Positions 8,543 through 16,788 are shown, numbered from the stretch's first letter. The stretch is DNA of 64,000 bases from UBA7446 sp964014735 (GCA_964014735.1 CAXHBH010000007.1:6996-70995), one strand, 5' to 3'. Made by a program: numbers and translations. Notes: generated by a model not told the origin, from the sequence alone.

Positions 8543-9625
8543 CTACAAATCCTTTACGGCCCTAAAGCCTGTGTGAATACTCCCAGTATCGGGTGTGGTT
8601 TTCATACGCATGGAGTTGCGATACCCACTACAATAACTCTCATGACATAAAAAACTACCACCCCTACTCACGCGTTTTTGTGCATAAGGTTCATTTGAGT
8701 CATAAGAAGTATCTGGCCCCTTTGGATTAACAGTAGTTTGGTTAGCTAATGTCTTATAGTAATTTTCATGATATAAATCAGCACACCACTCCCAAACATT
8801 TCCTGACATATCGTACAAACCATAGCGGTTTGACGGATAGGTACGAACAGGTGCACTCAAATAAAAACCATCGCGCTCTTTATTTTGATATGGAAAATTC
8901 CCTTCCCATGTATTTGCTTTAGGCTTTCCTTCAAAAAGTTCTTTAACGCCCCAAGAGTATGGATTGTTGTCTAAGCCTCCCCTACTCGCATATTCCCATT
9001 CCGCTTCTGTTGGGAGTCGTTTACCTGCCCAGTTACAGTATGCAACAGCATCAAACCAACTTACATGAATCACAGGGTGATTTTCTTTGCCTATTATATC
9101 ACTTCCTAAGCCTTCAGGTGAACGCCAATTGGCACCTTGTTTCCAAAGCCACCATTGGCTTACATTATCTAGTGGGACAGGGTTCTGAGTAGCTACAAAC
9201 ACTAAAGAGGCTGGTGCAAGCTGATTTGCATCAGGCTTGGGAGTTCCTGGGGGTAATTCTTTTTTAATTTCTTCCCAATCAACAGCCTTTTCAGCAGTAG
9301 TAACATATCCAGTAGCTTTTACAAAAGCATCGAATTGTGCATTGGTAACTTCGTGTATGTCCATCCAAAAAGAGTCTATCTGGACCTGGTGTTTTGGGTA
9401 TTCATCGCGCCATGCGCGGTCATCATCAGCACCCATATTAAAGGTGCCCCCAGGGATCAAAACCATATCTGCTGTAGATTGATTTGGATCTTGTTGATAG
9501 TTTCGGTCGGAATCAGATGAAAATCGGCTATTTGTAGGCGTACAACTATGGCCAGCGGTTTGCTCAATCGCTTTTGGTTTTTGCTGACAACTTGTTACAA
9601 AAATCAAGAAAAATAAAAATCTCAT
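8543..9625 (-). CDS. Formylglycine-generating enzyme family lipoprotein (sulfatase-modifying factor)
   Basis: 360 residues. A short signal peptide ends at Cys13 (FVTSC), predicting a lipoprotein. The rest is a full FGE-sulfatase domain: 'MVLIPGGTFNMGADD' at ~54, 'YPKHQVQIDSFWMD', 'HPVIHVSWFDAVAYCNWAGKR', 'LPTEAEWEYASRGG', 'YDMSGNVWEWCADLY' and 'RGGSFLCHESYC' near the C-terminus. The two cysteines of CHESYC (Cys327, Cys332) align with the copper-binding catalytic pair of true FGEs, which many FGE-fold relatives lack, so real formylglycine-forming activity is likely. Its usual substrate is a CxPxR motif of a sulfatase. No sulfatase is in this window. It lies 54 bases after the DUF1501 gene and before the repeat protein, same strand. 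Periplasmic/outer-membrane location is unusual for a co-translational modifier. Confidence 0.9.
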   Translation of the reverse strand: MRFLFFLIFVTSCQQKPKAIEQTAGHSCTPTNSRFSSDSDRNYQQDPNQSTADMVLIPGGTFNMGADDDRAWRDEYPKHQVQIDSFWMDIHEVTNAQFDAFVKATGYVTTAEKAVDWEEIKKELPPGTPKPDANQLAPASLVFVATQNPVPLDNVSQWWLWKQGANWRSPEGLGSDIIGKENHPVIHVSWFDAVAYCNWAGKRLPTEAEWEYASRGGLDNNPYSWGVKELFEGKPKANTWEGNFPYQNKERDGFYLSAPVRTYPSNRYGLYDMSGNVWEWCADLYHENYYKTLANQTTVNPKGPDTSYDSNEPYAQKRVSRGGSFLCHESYCSGYRNSMRMKTTPDTGSIHTGFRAVKDL

Positions 9626-9679
9626 GTCTAAAATATAAATAATTGAATGGGAATGATAAAGGTGAATATTGAGCTAATA

Positions 9680-11350
9680 TTAAACAGCAGACTTGATGAT
9701 TTTTTTGTGTTCTGAACGTTCTCCGTCACTAAGTTGTAGAACATAAACTCCTGGTTTTAGTGCCAGCACATCTATAGATCTATAACCTTGACCTAGGTCA
9801 AGGGTGCCTTTTTTTATGACTCTCCCAATTGTATCAATTATTCGATATCCCAATATTGATGTGGCGTCATGTAAAGGGTTTATAAATAGATTATCATAAA
9901 TTGGATTTGGGTATGTGGCAAAGAAAGATTCCTTTTTAACTTGGTCTATGCCCAATGTAATATAACAAGAAGGGTCGACAAAATGAGACGGCTTTATGAT
10001 ACTTGAAAGCTTGTTGTCTGAGAAACTTTGTTGATTGGTATTATCAAAAAAGGCATTATCAATTATTGAGTCATCGGCACCAAGAAAATCCTGCATAATC
10101 GTGGCAAAAACTTGACGATAATCATGTTGAACAGTTTTAATCTGCCAGTTATTATTTATAGTTGCTTCATTTAGGTTAACATTCACCCCAGAAATACCTC
10201 CCTGAACAGGTCTGCCAAAAACAAACATGGGAGCAATTTCACCGTGGTCAGTTCCATAATTACCATTTTGTATGGCCTTACGTCCAAATTCAGAAAATGT
10301 AAGTCCAATAACATCATCACCAACAGAGTCTGAATTGATATCTGCAACAAATGCATCTACAGCCGATGAAAGTTCTGTAAGTAACTCAGTATGTTTTCCG
10401 TTTATATCACCAGTACCTTCATTTTGATTATTATGGGTATCAAAACCTCCAATAGTAACCATATAAACCTTAGTTTGAATACCACCTCTTATTAGACGAG
10501 CTACGGTTTTTAATTGGTCCGCTAAATCTGTATCTGGATAAGTAACTAAGTTTGTTGCACCAGATGCATTAAAAGAATTTTGAATGGCCTCTGCATATGT
10601 GTTAGCACTTGCGTCTGTATCTACAATATACTGAAGTTCTGAGCCATAATGAGAATTTTGTGGTATGTTTTGTGGAGCTTGTCCAGCTAAACCATCTAAG
10701 ACAGTATAGAAGTTCTCAGAATTTTGACCTTCAATATTAAGAGCAGTACCATGCTTATGCTCGGCATGGAAACCAAGCCACGTGTTGCTTGAACCAAGCT
10801 GAATGCCCACTGGAAAGTTTGAAGGAAATAAATTAGCGTAAGCCTCTTCCATAAATCGGCCCATCCAACCACTATCTTTTCCATTATCCCAGCTGTTACC
10901 ATCATTTCCAGTTGCCCACAAATCAATTGAAGCAAAGTGACTTTTATTTGCTGCAGGATAGCCAACAGATTGTAATACTCTTAAAGTTCCGTCTTTATAC
11001 AATCCTTTAAAACCCGAATTAATATTACCTTGCATTAGTGCTGGGTTAAAAATTAAATCTTTATTAGTTCCAGTAAATGATGCTTCAACGACCTGATCAT
11101 TGTAATTATTGACGGGTATATAAATGTCTGGTCTAAGTGTTTGACTATAATAACCGTATTGATCGTAAGGAATAAGTGTGTTTAACCCATCGTTACCTCC
11201 TTTTAATTCAATCAAAACCAATTTGCGATTGGAAATATCCCCACAATTTAAAGATGTATTTGCTAATTTGAGAGTAGCACCCACTTCATATGGAAGTAAT
11301 CCTAGTGCTGATGCTGTAGATGAAAGTTTAATAAATTCTCTTCTTTTCAT
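9680..11350 (-). CDS. DUF1501 protein with twin-arginine-like leader and T9SS C-terminal domain
   Basis: 556 residues. The leader is 'MKRREFIKLSS', as in the Tat/redox-type leaders common in this family. DUF1501 belongs to the alkaline phosphatase/sulfatase superfamily; metal-site-like motifs are visible: 'LKGGNDGLNT' (~50), 'GGFDTHNNQ' (~303), 'FSEFGRKA' (~354) and 'GTDHGEIAP' (~367). The conserved 'NKSHFASIDLW' (~137) may hold the nucleophile, by inference. No CxPxR formylglycine motif is present. Residues ~477-556 form a T9SS sorting domain ('ATYPNPIYDN', 'LKPGVYVLQL'). It starts 9 bases after the DUF1800 stop, the standard partner arrangement, and precedes an FGE gene. Substrate is unknown. 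Confidence 0.9.
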   Translation of the reverse strand: MKRREFIKLSSTASALGLLPYEVGATLKLANTSLNCGDISNRKLVLIELKGGNDGLNTLIPYDQYGYYSQTLRPDIYIPVNNYNDQVVEASFTGTNKDLIFNPALMQGNINSGFKGLYKDGTLRVLQSVGYPAANKSHFASIDLWATGNDGNSWDNGKDSGWMGRFMEEAYANLFPSNFPVGIQLGSSNTWLGFHAEHKHGTALNIEGQNSENFYTVLDGLAGQAPQNIPQNSHYGSELQYIVDTDASANTYAEAIQNSFNASGATNLVTYPDTDLADQLKTVARLIRGGIQTKVYMVTIGGFDTHNNQNEGTGDINGKHTELLTELSSAVDAFVADINSDSVGDDVIGLTFSEFGRKAIQNGNYGTDHGEIAPMFVFGRPVQGGISGVNVNLNEATINNNWQIKTVQHDYRQVFATIMQDFLGADDSIIDNAFFDNTNQQSFSDNKLSSIIKPSHFVDPSCYITLGIDQVKKESFFATYPNPIYDNLFINPLHDATSILGYRIIDTIGRVIKKGTLDLGQGYRSIDVLALKPGVYVLQLSDGERSEHKKIIKSAV

Positions 11351-11359
11351 AAGCTTTGA

Positions 11360-13189
11360 TTACATCAATTGGAATTCAGCAGCATTTATCATTTTAGGAA
11401 GCAAACCATCTTGACCAGAAAGTCTGTTTTTAATAAAAATAGCTGCATCTTGTTGTGTACTCCCAATTGTTGTCTTGTACGCTTCCCAAGCGTCATACCA
11501 AACATAATTGGGCTCATTGTCTTGAATTAGAAATTTTACAAAATAGGCAATCCTGTTAGTATCTATATTCTCTGTATAAAAGAGCTCTGCTAACTCTTGC
11601 ACTATTTTATTAGCATCGTAAGGGTCTGAAATAGTACTTTCAATAAAATTCGTTGCGTCAAAACGTGTCCAAATTCGTGCGTAATACTGGTACCCGTTAT
11701 TGGTAGTTTGAATTCCTTGAATACGATTTTGCCCATTTCCATAGTTGTCACTATTATATGTCCCACCTATAAATGATAGGATAGTATTGTAGCGTGCTAT
11801 AATGTTGTTGGAATTAAACCACGCTTTGTCAAATGCTGGAGGCTGGTAATCAGCAGGGTAACCAGCAACTGAAGCAGGTGAGAAAATATTCATCCCACTA
11901 AACGAAAAAAATGTGTTATGGCAAAAATTCCACCAAAACATATAAAATCTGTAATTCTCATTACTTTTTGCATTTGCCTGACTTGTCCCTTCAGCTACTT
12001 GGGGTGTTTCAGGGTTTGGTATTGTAACATCTAAAATTGATACCAATTCATTTAAGAATTGTAATGGACTTTTAATAATTCCACCAATATTTTCATTGGT
12101 ACTATCTGAGTCATCTAAGTCAAAAAAATGCTTTGATTTTAATAGTGTTTTTAATACGTCTAAAAGATTGTAACCGTTAGTTTTTAGTTGTTGAGCTAAT
12201 GGAGTGATGATATCATCCTCAACTTCTTGATCCCATTCACTGCGAACATACATACGGTACATTTTCCTGACGTAGTTTTTTGCAGTTTCCAATTGGTCAA
12301 AAACCATATCCACAAAATCGTCAAGCTCTGTATTTATTGAATTGGTAGTATTTCCTCCAGATATGGTATGGTTATTAAAGGCATAACTAAATGTCTTATC
12401 CCCAGTATGATGTTGACTAACTTTTATATAACCTTTAGGTATACCACTTGGGTAATGTGGTGTTTTTAACGTATCACTATCATATATGTTACGGTTATTT
12501 TTTAATTTAATACCAGAAAAAACTTTCGCCGCCTCAACAACATCATACTCAGTGTAATTTGTGTAATCTCCATCTGCAACTTGTGGACCTTTACCAATTG
12601 TAAAAAGTTCCAAAAATTCCCTGGCATAATTCTCATTGGGACTATTTTTATTATTATCCCCGTTATCTAAATAATAAAGCATAGAATTGTCAAAGGTAAT
12701 TTTTCGAGCAAGGTCCTTTACACTTTTATTAGCATAAAATTGTAGAAGGTTAATATAATCAAAAAAATGTCCAGATTTGCCAGCACCATCGTCCTTAGCT
12801 GAGGTGAAAGTTGTAAATAGAAACCATGTCAATTTATCAATAAGAGTGTTTTGTTTTATGGCATTGTACCACCACCACCCAGCAACCAAAGCACGCTTGG
12901 GGCCTTGTCTACATGGGTAGCTATTGTTTTGCCAATTGGCGTCATTTAGCCAATAACCATCTTGTTTGTTAGCACAGGAGGGGTTTGCCCCTGAACCGTT
13001 TGTTGCAGGATCGTTTGGCCAATTCCAAGCATACGATTTTGAAACATTTAGTAATGATAATATTTCAGCTGGCGTTTTGCCAGTCATCGTATCGAGCTGG
13101 GCTTTTGAATACTGAAAGCAGGCCCTCCTAAGTAGATGCTTAGTGAGTCTTTTATCAAGCGGCTGATTATGTTCATTTAATAAAGCCAT
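11360..13189 (-). CDS. DUF1800 domain-containing protein
   Basis: 609 residues from ATG 13189; an upstream TTG would add three residues. DUF1800 hallmarks are present: 'TKHLLRRACF' at the start, 'WFLFTTFTSAKDD' (~135), 'NYAREFLELFTIG' (~190), 'FSGIKLKNNRN', 'YRMYVRSEWDQ' and a C-terminal helical part. There is no evident signal peptide. DUF1800 genes are regularly paired with DUF1501 in Bacteroidota, Planctomycetota and others; their joint function is not established. Four cysteines cluster at 75-100 in 'NPSCANKQDGYW...YPCRQGPK'. It is the first gene of a likely operon DUF1800-DUF1501-FGE-repeat protein. Confidence 0.9.
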   Translation of the reverse strand: MALLNEHNQPLDKRLTKHLLRRACFQYSKAQLDTMTGKTPAEILSLLNVSKSYAWNWPNDPATNGSGANPSCANKQDGYWLNDANWQNNSYPCRQGPKRALVAGWWWYNAIKQNTLIDKLTWFLFTTFTSAKDDGAGKSGHFFDYINLLQFYANKSVKDLARKITFDNSMLYYLDNGDNNKNSPNENYAREFLELFTIGKGPQVADGDYTNYTEYDVVEAAKVFSGIKLKNNRNIYDSDTLKTPHYPSGIPKGYIKVSQHHTGDKTFSYAFNNHTISGGNTTNSINTELDDFVDMVFDQLETAKNYVRKMYRMYVRSEWDQEVEDDIITPLAQQLKTNGYNLLDVLKTLLKSKHFFDLDDSDSTNENIGGIIKSPLQFLNELVSILDVTIPNPETPQVAEGTSQANAKSNENYRFYMFWWNFCHNTFFSFSGMNIFSPASVAGYPADYQPPAFDKAWFNSNNIIARYNTILSFIGGTYNSDNYGNGQNRIQGIQTTNNGYQYYARIWTRFDATNFIESTISDPYDANKIVQELAELFYTENIDTNRIAYFVKFLIQDNEPNYVWYDAWEAYKTTIGSTQQDAAIFIKNRLSGQDGLLPKMINAAEFQLM

Positions 13190-13365
13190 AAAAAGCAATG
13201 GTTTTTTAAATTCTTAATTACCTAAATAGTTAACCGCTAAATTTAATCAAAATATATTACTTGACTTAAATAATCAACTTTTTGGTCAAAAAATGGTCAC
13301 TTTTAGATAATAAGTTTTAATATCTAGGTTACACACATAAATAATATTCACCAAAAAATATCACC

Positions 13366-13467
13366 ATGAGACTAGAGAGTAACATGAGAATCAATCGCTT
13401 TGTTGCAATAAAAAACCTTCTAAAAAGAAGGAGAGAAAAAGAAGGCTACCTAATTAAAGTAGCTTAA
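13366..13467 (+). other. Possible 33-codon basic ORF (doubtful)
   Basis: An ATG-to-TAA frame of 33 residues begins MRLESNMRINRF and is rich in Lys/Arg (LLKRRREKEG). It overlaps, on the opposite strand, the terminator and last codons of the cold-shock gene. I see no ribosome binding site or promoter, and a frame of this length arises easily by chance. Recorded only because the stretch 13199-13453 has no other gene. Confidence 0.12.
13408..13431 (-). terminator. Intrinsic terminator of the cold-shock gene
   Basis: Read on the minus strand, a CCTTC/GAAGG stem (13416-13420 with 13427-13431) is followed by a run of six T. It lies 23 bases past the cspA stop codon. Confidence 0.65.
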
Positions 13468-13645
13468 TGTTACTAGCGGATTTGCCGCGTTTTCCATCAA
13501 CTTCTTCAAAAGAAACGCTATCTCCTTCGTTCAGGGACATGCCGTCTTCTAGGGCACTAATGTGTACAAAGACGTCTTCACCAGCGTCTGTTGTGATGAA
13601 ACCAAATCCTTTTGAGTCGTTAAAAAACTTTACTTTACCAGTCAT
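13454..13645 (-). CDS. cspA: Cold-shock protein (CspA family)
   Basis: 63 residues, a complete single cold-shock domain. RNA-binding motifs RNP1 'KGFGFIT' (~13-19) and RNP2 'DVFVHISAL' (~25-33) are intact, and the protein ends 'GKRGKSASNIKLL'. Such proteins bind single-stranded RNA/DNA and melt mRNA structure, as general chaperones or in cold adaptation. The gene stands alone: it has its own terminator, and the leader contains an inverted repeat (see 13671-13713). Spacer to the gene upstream on the same strand is 145 bases and holds that gene's terminator. Confidence 0.95.
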   Translation of the reverse strand: MTGKVKFFNDSKGFGFITTDAGEDVFVHISALEDGMSLNEGDSVSFEEVDGKRGKSASNIKLL

Positions 13646-13670
13646 AATTAAAAAATATTGACAAGATTAC

Positions 13671-13713
13671 GACTAAAAATTGAACTAGCTGTATAAAAAT
13701 TGAATTTTTAGTC
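13671..13713 (-). promoter_or_regulatory. Inverted repeat in the cold-shock gene leader/promoter
   Basis: GACTAAAAATT (13671-13681) and its perfect complement AATTTTTAGTC (13703-13713) flank a 21-base loop, 26 bases upstream of the cspA start codon. On the minus strand TTCAATTTTTA also occurs twice in direct orientation in this stretch. It may be a hairpin in the 5' untranslated region or an operator; cold-shock mRNAs are known for structured leaders. Confidence 0.35.
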
Positions 13714-13744
13714 AATTATAAAGCTAAATTGAGGTAATTTGTAA

Positions 13745-13769
13745 TAAAAAAAGCGCCCAAAGGCGCTTT
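13745..13769 (-). terminator. Intrinsic terminator of the SulP unit
   Basis: AAAGCGCC and GGCGCTTT (13750-13757 with 13762-13769) form a GC-rich stem with a CAAA loop. On the minus strand it is followed by a T run. It lies 21 bases past the stop of the NTF2-like gene. Confidence 0.85.
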
Positions 13770-13790
13770 GAATTATATAATTTAAAATAT

Positions 13791-14255
13791 TTAATTTGGA
13801 TTGTAAGGAAATGATGAGTGATGCAGATCTATTCTTAAATCATCACCAATAAGTTTATATCCAAATGTATATTCAACTTTTGCTTCATCACCATTTAGGT
13901 CAGTGAAATAATAATTACCCATAGCAATAGCTCTGTTGTCTCCCAAAATAAAATCTGAATTTTCAAACCTTACTTTTGTCCAGGGTTGAATTGCAAATCC
14001 TTTATCCTCTTGACATGCTCGATCTGAGCCAGCAATAAAATAAGATAATGCTTCGAGTTTAGTTGCTCTAAACTGCTCATGAGCACATTTAGTCGGCTTA
14101 AACAAAACAACTGCTAAATCAAATGCATAAAGTTTGTCTAGAAAATTACTAGCAAAAGTTTCGCATTCATCTCTTTGTTCTTTCAACGCGCCAATTTTAA
14201 CAACTCCGTCTCCCCAAACTTTTTGGGCATCTTCAACTTGTTTTTTTGTAATCAT
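13791..14255 (-). CDS. NTF2-like/SnoaL-like protein next to SulP
   Basis: 154 residues, no signal peptide or membrane segment. The pattern (N-terminal helix with 'AQKVWGDGVVKIG', then alternating strands ending 'VEYTFGYK...LRIDLHHSSFPYNP') fits an NTF2-like cone fold. From memory, close relatives in marine bacteria are often labelled 'phosphoribosyl-AMP cyclohydrolase', but none of the HisI metal motifs is visible here, so that label is not adopted. The 'LHHSS.PY' tail and 'VLFKPT' are conserved in that group. It follows the SulP gene after 10 bases and ends in a strong terminator, so the two are co-transcribed, and a role linked to the transported anion is a reasonable guess. Function unknown. 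Confidence 0.7.
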   Translation of the reverse strand: MITKKQVEDAQKVWGDGVVKIGALKEQRDECETFASNFLDKLYAFDLAVVLFKPTKCAHEQFRATKLEALSYFIAGSDRACQEDKGFAIQPWTKVRFENSDFILGDNRAIAMGNYYFTDLNGDEAKVEYTFGYKLIGDDLRIDLHHSSFPYNPN

Positions 14256-14265
14256 TTTTTTTTAT

Positions 14266-16110
14266 TTAATTCGTGGTTTTTATGTAATCATTTATGTTAT
14301 CAAATATATTTTGTTCTGAAACCAGTCTTGGAATCAAACGAACTCGCTCCATCATATACCGAGGTTGGTTTTGTAAATTTATAAAATAAATACGTTTTTG
14401 CTGTTTACTCAAATCTACCAATAAATCTTCTAAAGCATATAATCCAGATTGATCAATATATTCCATCCGATCAAAGCGAAAAAGTACTGTATTTGCTCCT
14501 TTAGAAATGGTTTTAGCGAGCTTCTGAAAACCATCAGTTGATCCAAAAAACAGTGGTCCATTTATGTGTTTTATTGCAATGTCATCATTTTTTAAAATTG
14601 TACTGCCCTTCTCATCCTCCCAAAGTTTTTCTTTACTTCCAGTGGTAACTTCAGATGAGCTTTCTGTAAGGTCTCCTATCTTTTTCATAAACATCAAAGA
14701 TGCCATAACAAGGCCAATACCTACTGCATAAACCAAATTCCATACGGTAGATAAAAACATCACAACTATCATAACAACAACTTCGGAACTTATACCTATT
14801 TTTCCAATTCTTATATCTCGAGGAAGTGAAGGAATGGCACGTAATCCTTTGTAATCCATCACCCCAATTCCTACTGTTACCAAAATTCCAGCTAGTACTG
14901 CAGCAGGAATGGTAGATGCTGCTGAACTAAACAACAACAAAATCATCAGTAAAACTATACCAGCAATCATTCCAGATATTCTTGTTTTACCTCCTGAATT
15001 TATGTTGACTACTGTTCTAATCGTAGCTCCTGCACCAGGAATCCCACCAAACATGGCGGAAATACTATTTCCAATACCCTGACCAATGAGCTCTTTATTT
15101 GGCTTGTGACGTGTCTTGGTCATGTTATCTGCTACAACACTTGTGAGTAGAGAGTCAATAGCCCCCAACAAAGAAAGGGTTAAAGCAGTAAACACGTAAG
15201 GTAGCAGTTCAGACAAGCGCAACTCGGTAAAAATTTCCCATTTAGGAACAGGAAAACCTTGCGGAATAGCAGTAATTGGACGATAGCTTGGTACAAATAG
15301 GATGGCAACTCCAGTCATTACTAGCAATGCTACGAGTGTACTGGGAACAGCTGTTGTAATGCGTTTAAAACCATATATTATGATAATGGTGCCTAACGCT
15401 AATAACAACTCAATCCAATTAATATTTTTAAGTGCAGAAGGCAATACGCGAATAGCACCCAAAACACCTGACGCAGATTTGGCAGCCAATGTTTGAGATT
15501 CTTCAAAAATTTGTTCTTGTGAAACAGTAGAGCCACGACTTACCGTTTCTGAAAAATCATCTAAAACCAATAAACTTCCACCTGATTCCTCTTCTAAAAT
15601 ATTACTTAATATGATGGCTTCAGCCTGTGGTTTAAACGTATCAACATAAGAAATATCTTCTTTGGCGTAGTATCCCAAAACTGGAAGCAATTGGGTGATT
15701 AAGATGATAAGCCCTATGGCTGTCATAAATCCAGAAACAACTGGGTAAGGAATATAACGAATATACTTCCCTAGCTTTAGAAAGCCCAAAGCAACTTGCA
15801 TCAGACCGGCAAGTATAAATACAGCCAGAATAATAGGTAAGGCTTTTTCGACACTTCCATCATTTGCAGCAATCAGCGTACTTATAATAACCATACTCAC
15901 CGCCGTCATAGGGGCAGTTGGTCCAGAAATTTGGGTGTTTGTTCCTCCCAATAGTGCAGCGAAAAAACTTAAAAATATAGCGCCATAAAGACCTGCCGTG
16001 GGACCTAATCCGGAAGATACACCAAATGCTAAAGCCAAGGGAAGCGCAACGATACCTGCGGTTAAACCACCAAAGATATCACCCTTAATGTGAACGAATG
16101 CTTTTTTCAT
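14266..16110 (-). CDS. SulP (SLC26) family anion transporter with STAS domain
   Basis: 614 residues. The N-terminal ~480 residues are polytopic, beginning 'DIFGGLTAGIVALPLALAFGVSSGLGPTAGLYGAI', the SulP signature, with 'LLGGTNTQISGPTAPMTAV' in the substrate-site region and 'GIGNSISAMFGGIPGAGATIRT' later. Residues ~500-610 form a STAS domain ('LFRFDRMEYIDQSGLYALEDLL'). The family moves sulfate, bicarbonate, chloride or dicarboxylates, usually with Na+ or H+; the substrate here cannot be told. An insert at ~155-205 between membrane segments (Glu/Ser-rich, 'NILEEESGGSLL') is notable. It is the middle gene of a three-gene unit with a small membrane protein upstream and an NTF2-like protein downstream. 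Confidence 0.93.
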   Translation of the reverse strand: MKKAFVHIKGDIFGGLTAGIVALPLALAFGVSSGLGPTAGLYGAIFLSFFAALLGGTNTQISGPTAPMTAVSMVIISTLIAANDGSVEKALPIILAVFILAGLMQVALGFLKLGKYIRYIPYPVVSGFMTAIGLIILITQLLPVLGYYAKEDISYVDTFKPQAEAIILSNILEEESGGSLLVLDDFSETVSRGSTVSQEQIFEESQTLAAKSASGVLGAIRVLPSALKNINWIELLLALGTIIIIYGFKRITTAVPSTLVALLVMTGVAILFVPSYRPITAIPQGFPVPKWEIFTELRLSELLPYVFTALTLSLLGAIDSLLTSVVADNMTKTRHKPNKELIGQGIGNSISAMFGGIPGAGATIRTVVNINSGGKTRISGMIAGIVLLMILLLFSSAASTIPAAVLAGILVTVGIGVMDYKGLRAIPSLPRDIRIGKIGISSEVVVMIVVMFLSTVWNLVYAVGIGLVMASLMFMKKIGDLTESSSEVTTGSKEKLWEDEKGSTILKNDDIAIKHINGPLFFGSTDGFQKLAKTISKGANTVLFRFDRMEYIDQSGLYALEDLLVDLSKQQKRIYFINLQNQPRYMMERVRLIPRLVSEQNIFDNINDYIKTTN

Positions 16111-16156
16111 TATTTATTTATTTTTAAAATTAGGGTTTTAAAGGGTCAAGAAAAAA

Positions 16157-16483
16157 CTAAATATAATCGGGGGGAGGTGCGTCTAAAGGTGTGACAAAGA
16201 CAGTGCGAATACTTTGATTAAAGTGAGATAAAGAGGCTTTTTTAGAGAAAAATCTGAACACAGGTAATTCAGTAACTAAAAATTTACTCTCTTCAATCAA
16301 GTCAACAAAAGCTTTCCCTTCTTTAGGTTTTGGCTCCTCACTTTCTTTGGTAATGCTTATGTTTTCTTTACCTGTATAATCAAGACCAGAAAAAGCAATA
16401 AAGGAGAGCTGAGAGCAAAAAATCAAAAACCACAATATGTGTAATGTTTTCGCTGAAAAAAACAGATGACTACCGTTACTCAA
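16157..16483 (-). CDS. Small single-pass membrane protein upstream of SulP, unknown function
   Basis: 108 residues from a TTG start (16483); the frame is closed by a stop a few codons upstream and has no earlier ATG. One hydrophobic segment (~12-32, LHILWFLIFCSQLSFIAF) is followed by an acidic/Lys-rich hydrophilic part ('SEEPKPKEGKAF') and ends in a Pro-rich 'PLDAPPPDYI'. I do not recognise a family. It lies 46 bases upstream of the SulP gene on the same strand and could be in its operon. Codon use is similar to the neighbours. Moderate confidence that it is a real gene. Confidence 0.5.
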   Translation of the reverse strand: MSNGSHLFFSAKTLHILWFLIFCSQLSFIAFSGLDYTGKENISITKESEEPKPKEGKAFVDLIEESKFLVTELPVFRFFSKKASLSHFNQSIRTVFVTPLDAPPPDYI

Positions 16484-16554
16484 AGGAAAAAGTATTTTTT
16501 TTTAACGCCAATAAATATACAAATTTTTACCTCGCTTTAATATAATCATATAAA

Positions 16555-16788
16555 TTACCCATGGTTTGTTGTAATTAGTTTGCATAGCACAGCAAAAAAA
16601 AGTTTTTGGTTAAGAGTTAGGTGGTATTCAAATCTATTTCTACGATCAAGCCCAGTAAAGTTATTGGCATAATTCCTACTTTCAAATGATGTCACATGAA
16701 AAAAACGGTGGCTGATAATTTGATAAATCGAGAACAAAACAAAAAAACATACAAACCAAATAGTGATATGATTAGTTTTAAATACCAA
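16555..16788 (-). CDS. Doubtful small hydrophobic ORF
   Basis: 77 codons from an ATG, with a hydrophobic N-terminal helix (WFVCFFVLFSIYQII) and no recognised domain. 'NFTGLD' faintly recalls 'AFSGLDYTG' of the next downstream gene, which may mean both are related or that this is a decayed copy, but the match is too short to rely on. It lies in an AT-rich stretch beside a decayed regulator, so it may be non-coding. Confidence 0.2.
   Translation of the reverse strand: MVFKTNHITIWFVCFFVLFSIYQIISHRFFHVTSFESRNYANNFTGLDRRNRFEYHLTLNQKLFFAVLCKLITTNHG

Noticed and set aside
9680..11350. DUF1501 as a type I sulfatase substrate of the FGE
   Set aside because: No C/S-x-P-x-R motif found; only two cysteines, both in unrelated contexts.
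11360..13189. 'CRQGPKR' in DUF1800 as a formylglycine target (C-x-P-x-R)
   Set aside because: Pro is at +4 and Arg at +6 relative to Cys instead of +2 and +4, so it does not fit the FGE recognition motif.
13366..13467. 33-codon basic peptide opposite the cspA terminator
   Set aside because: No promoter or ribosome binding site, and its length is within chance; listed only as a doubtful feature.
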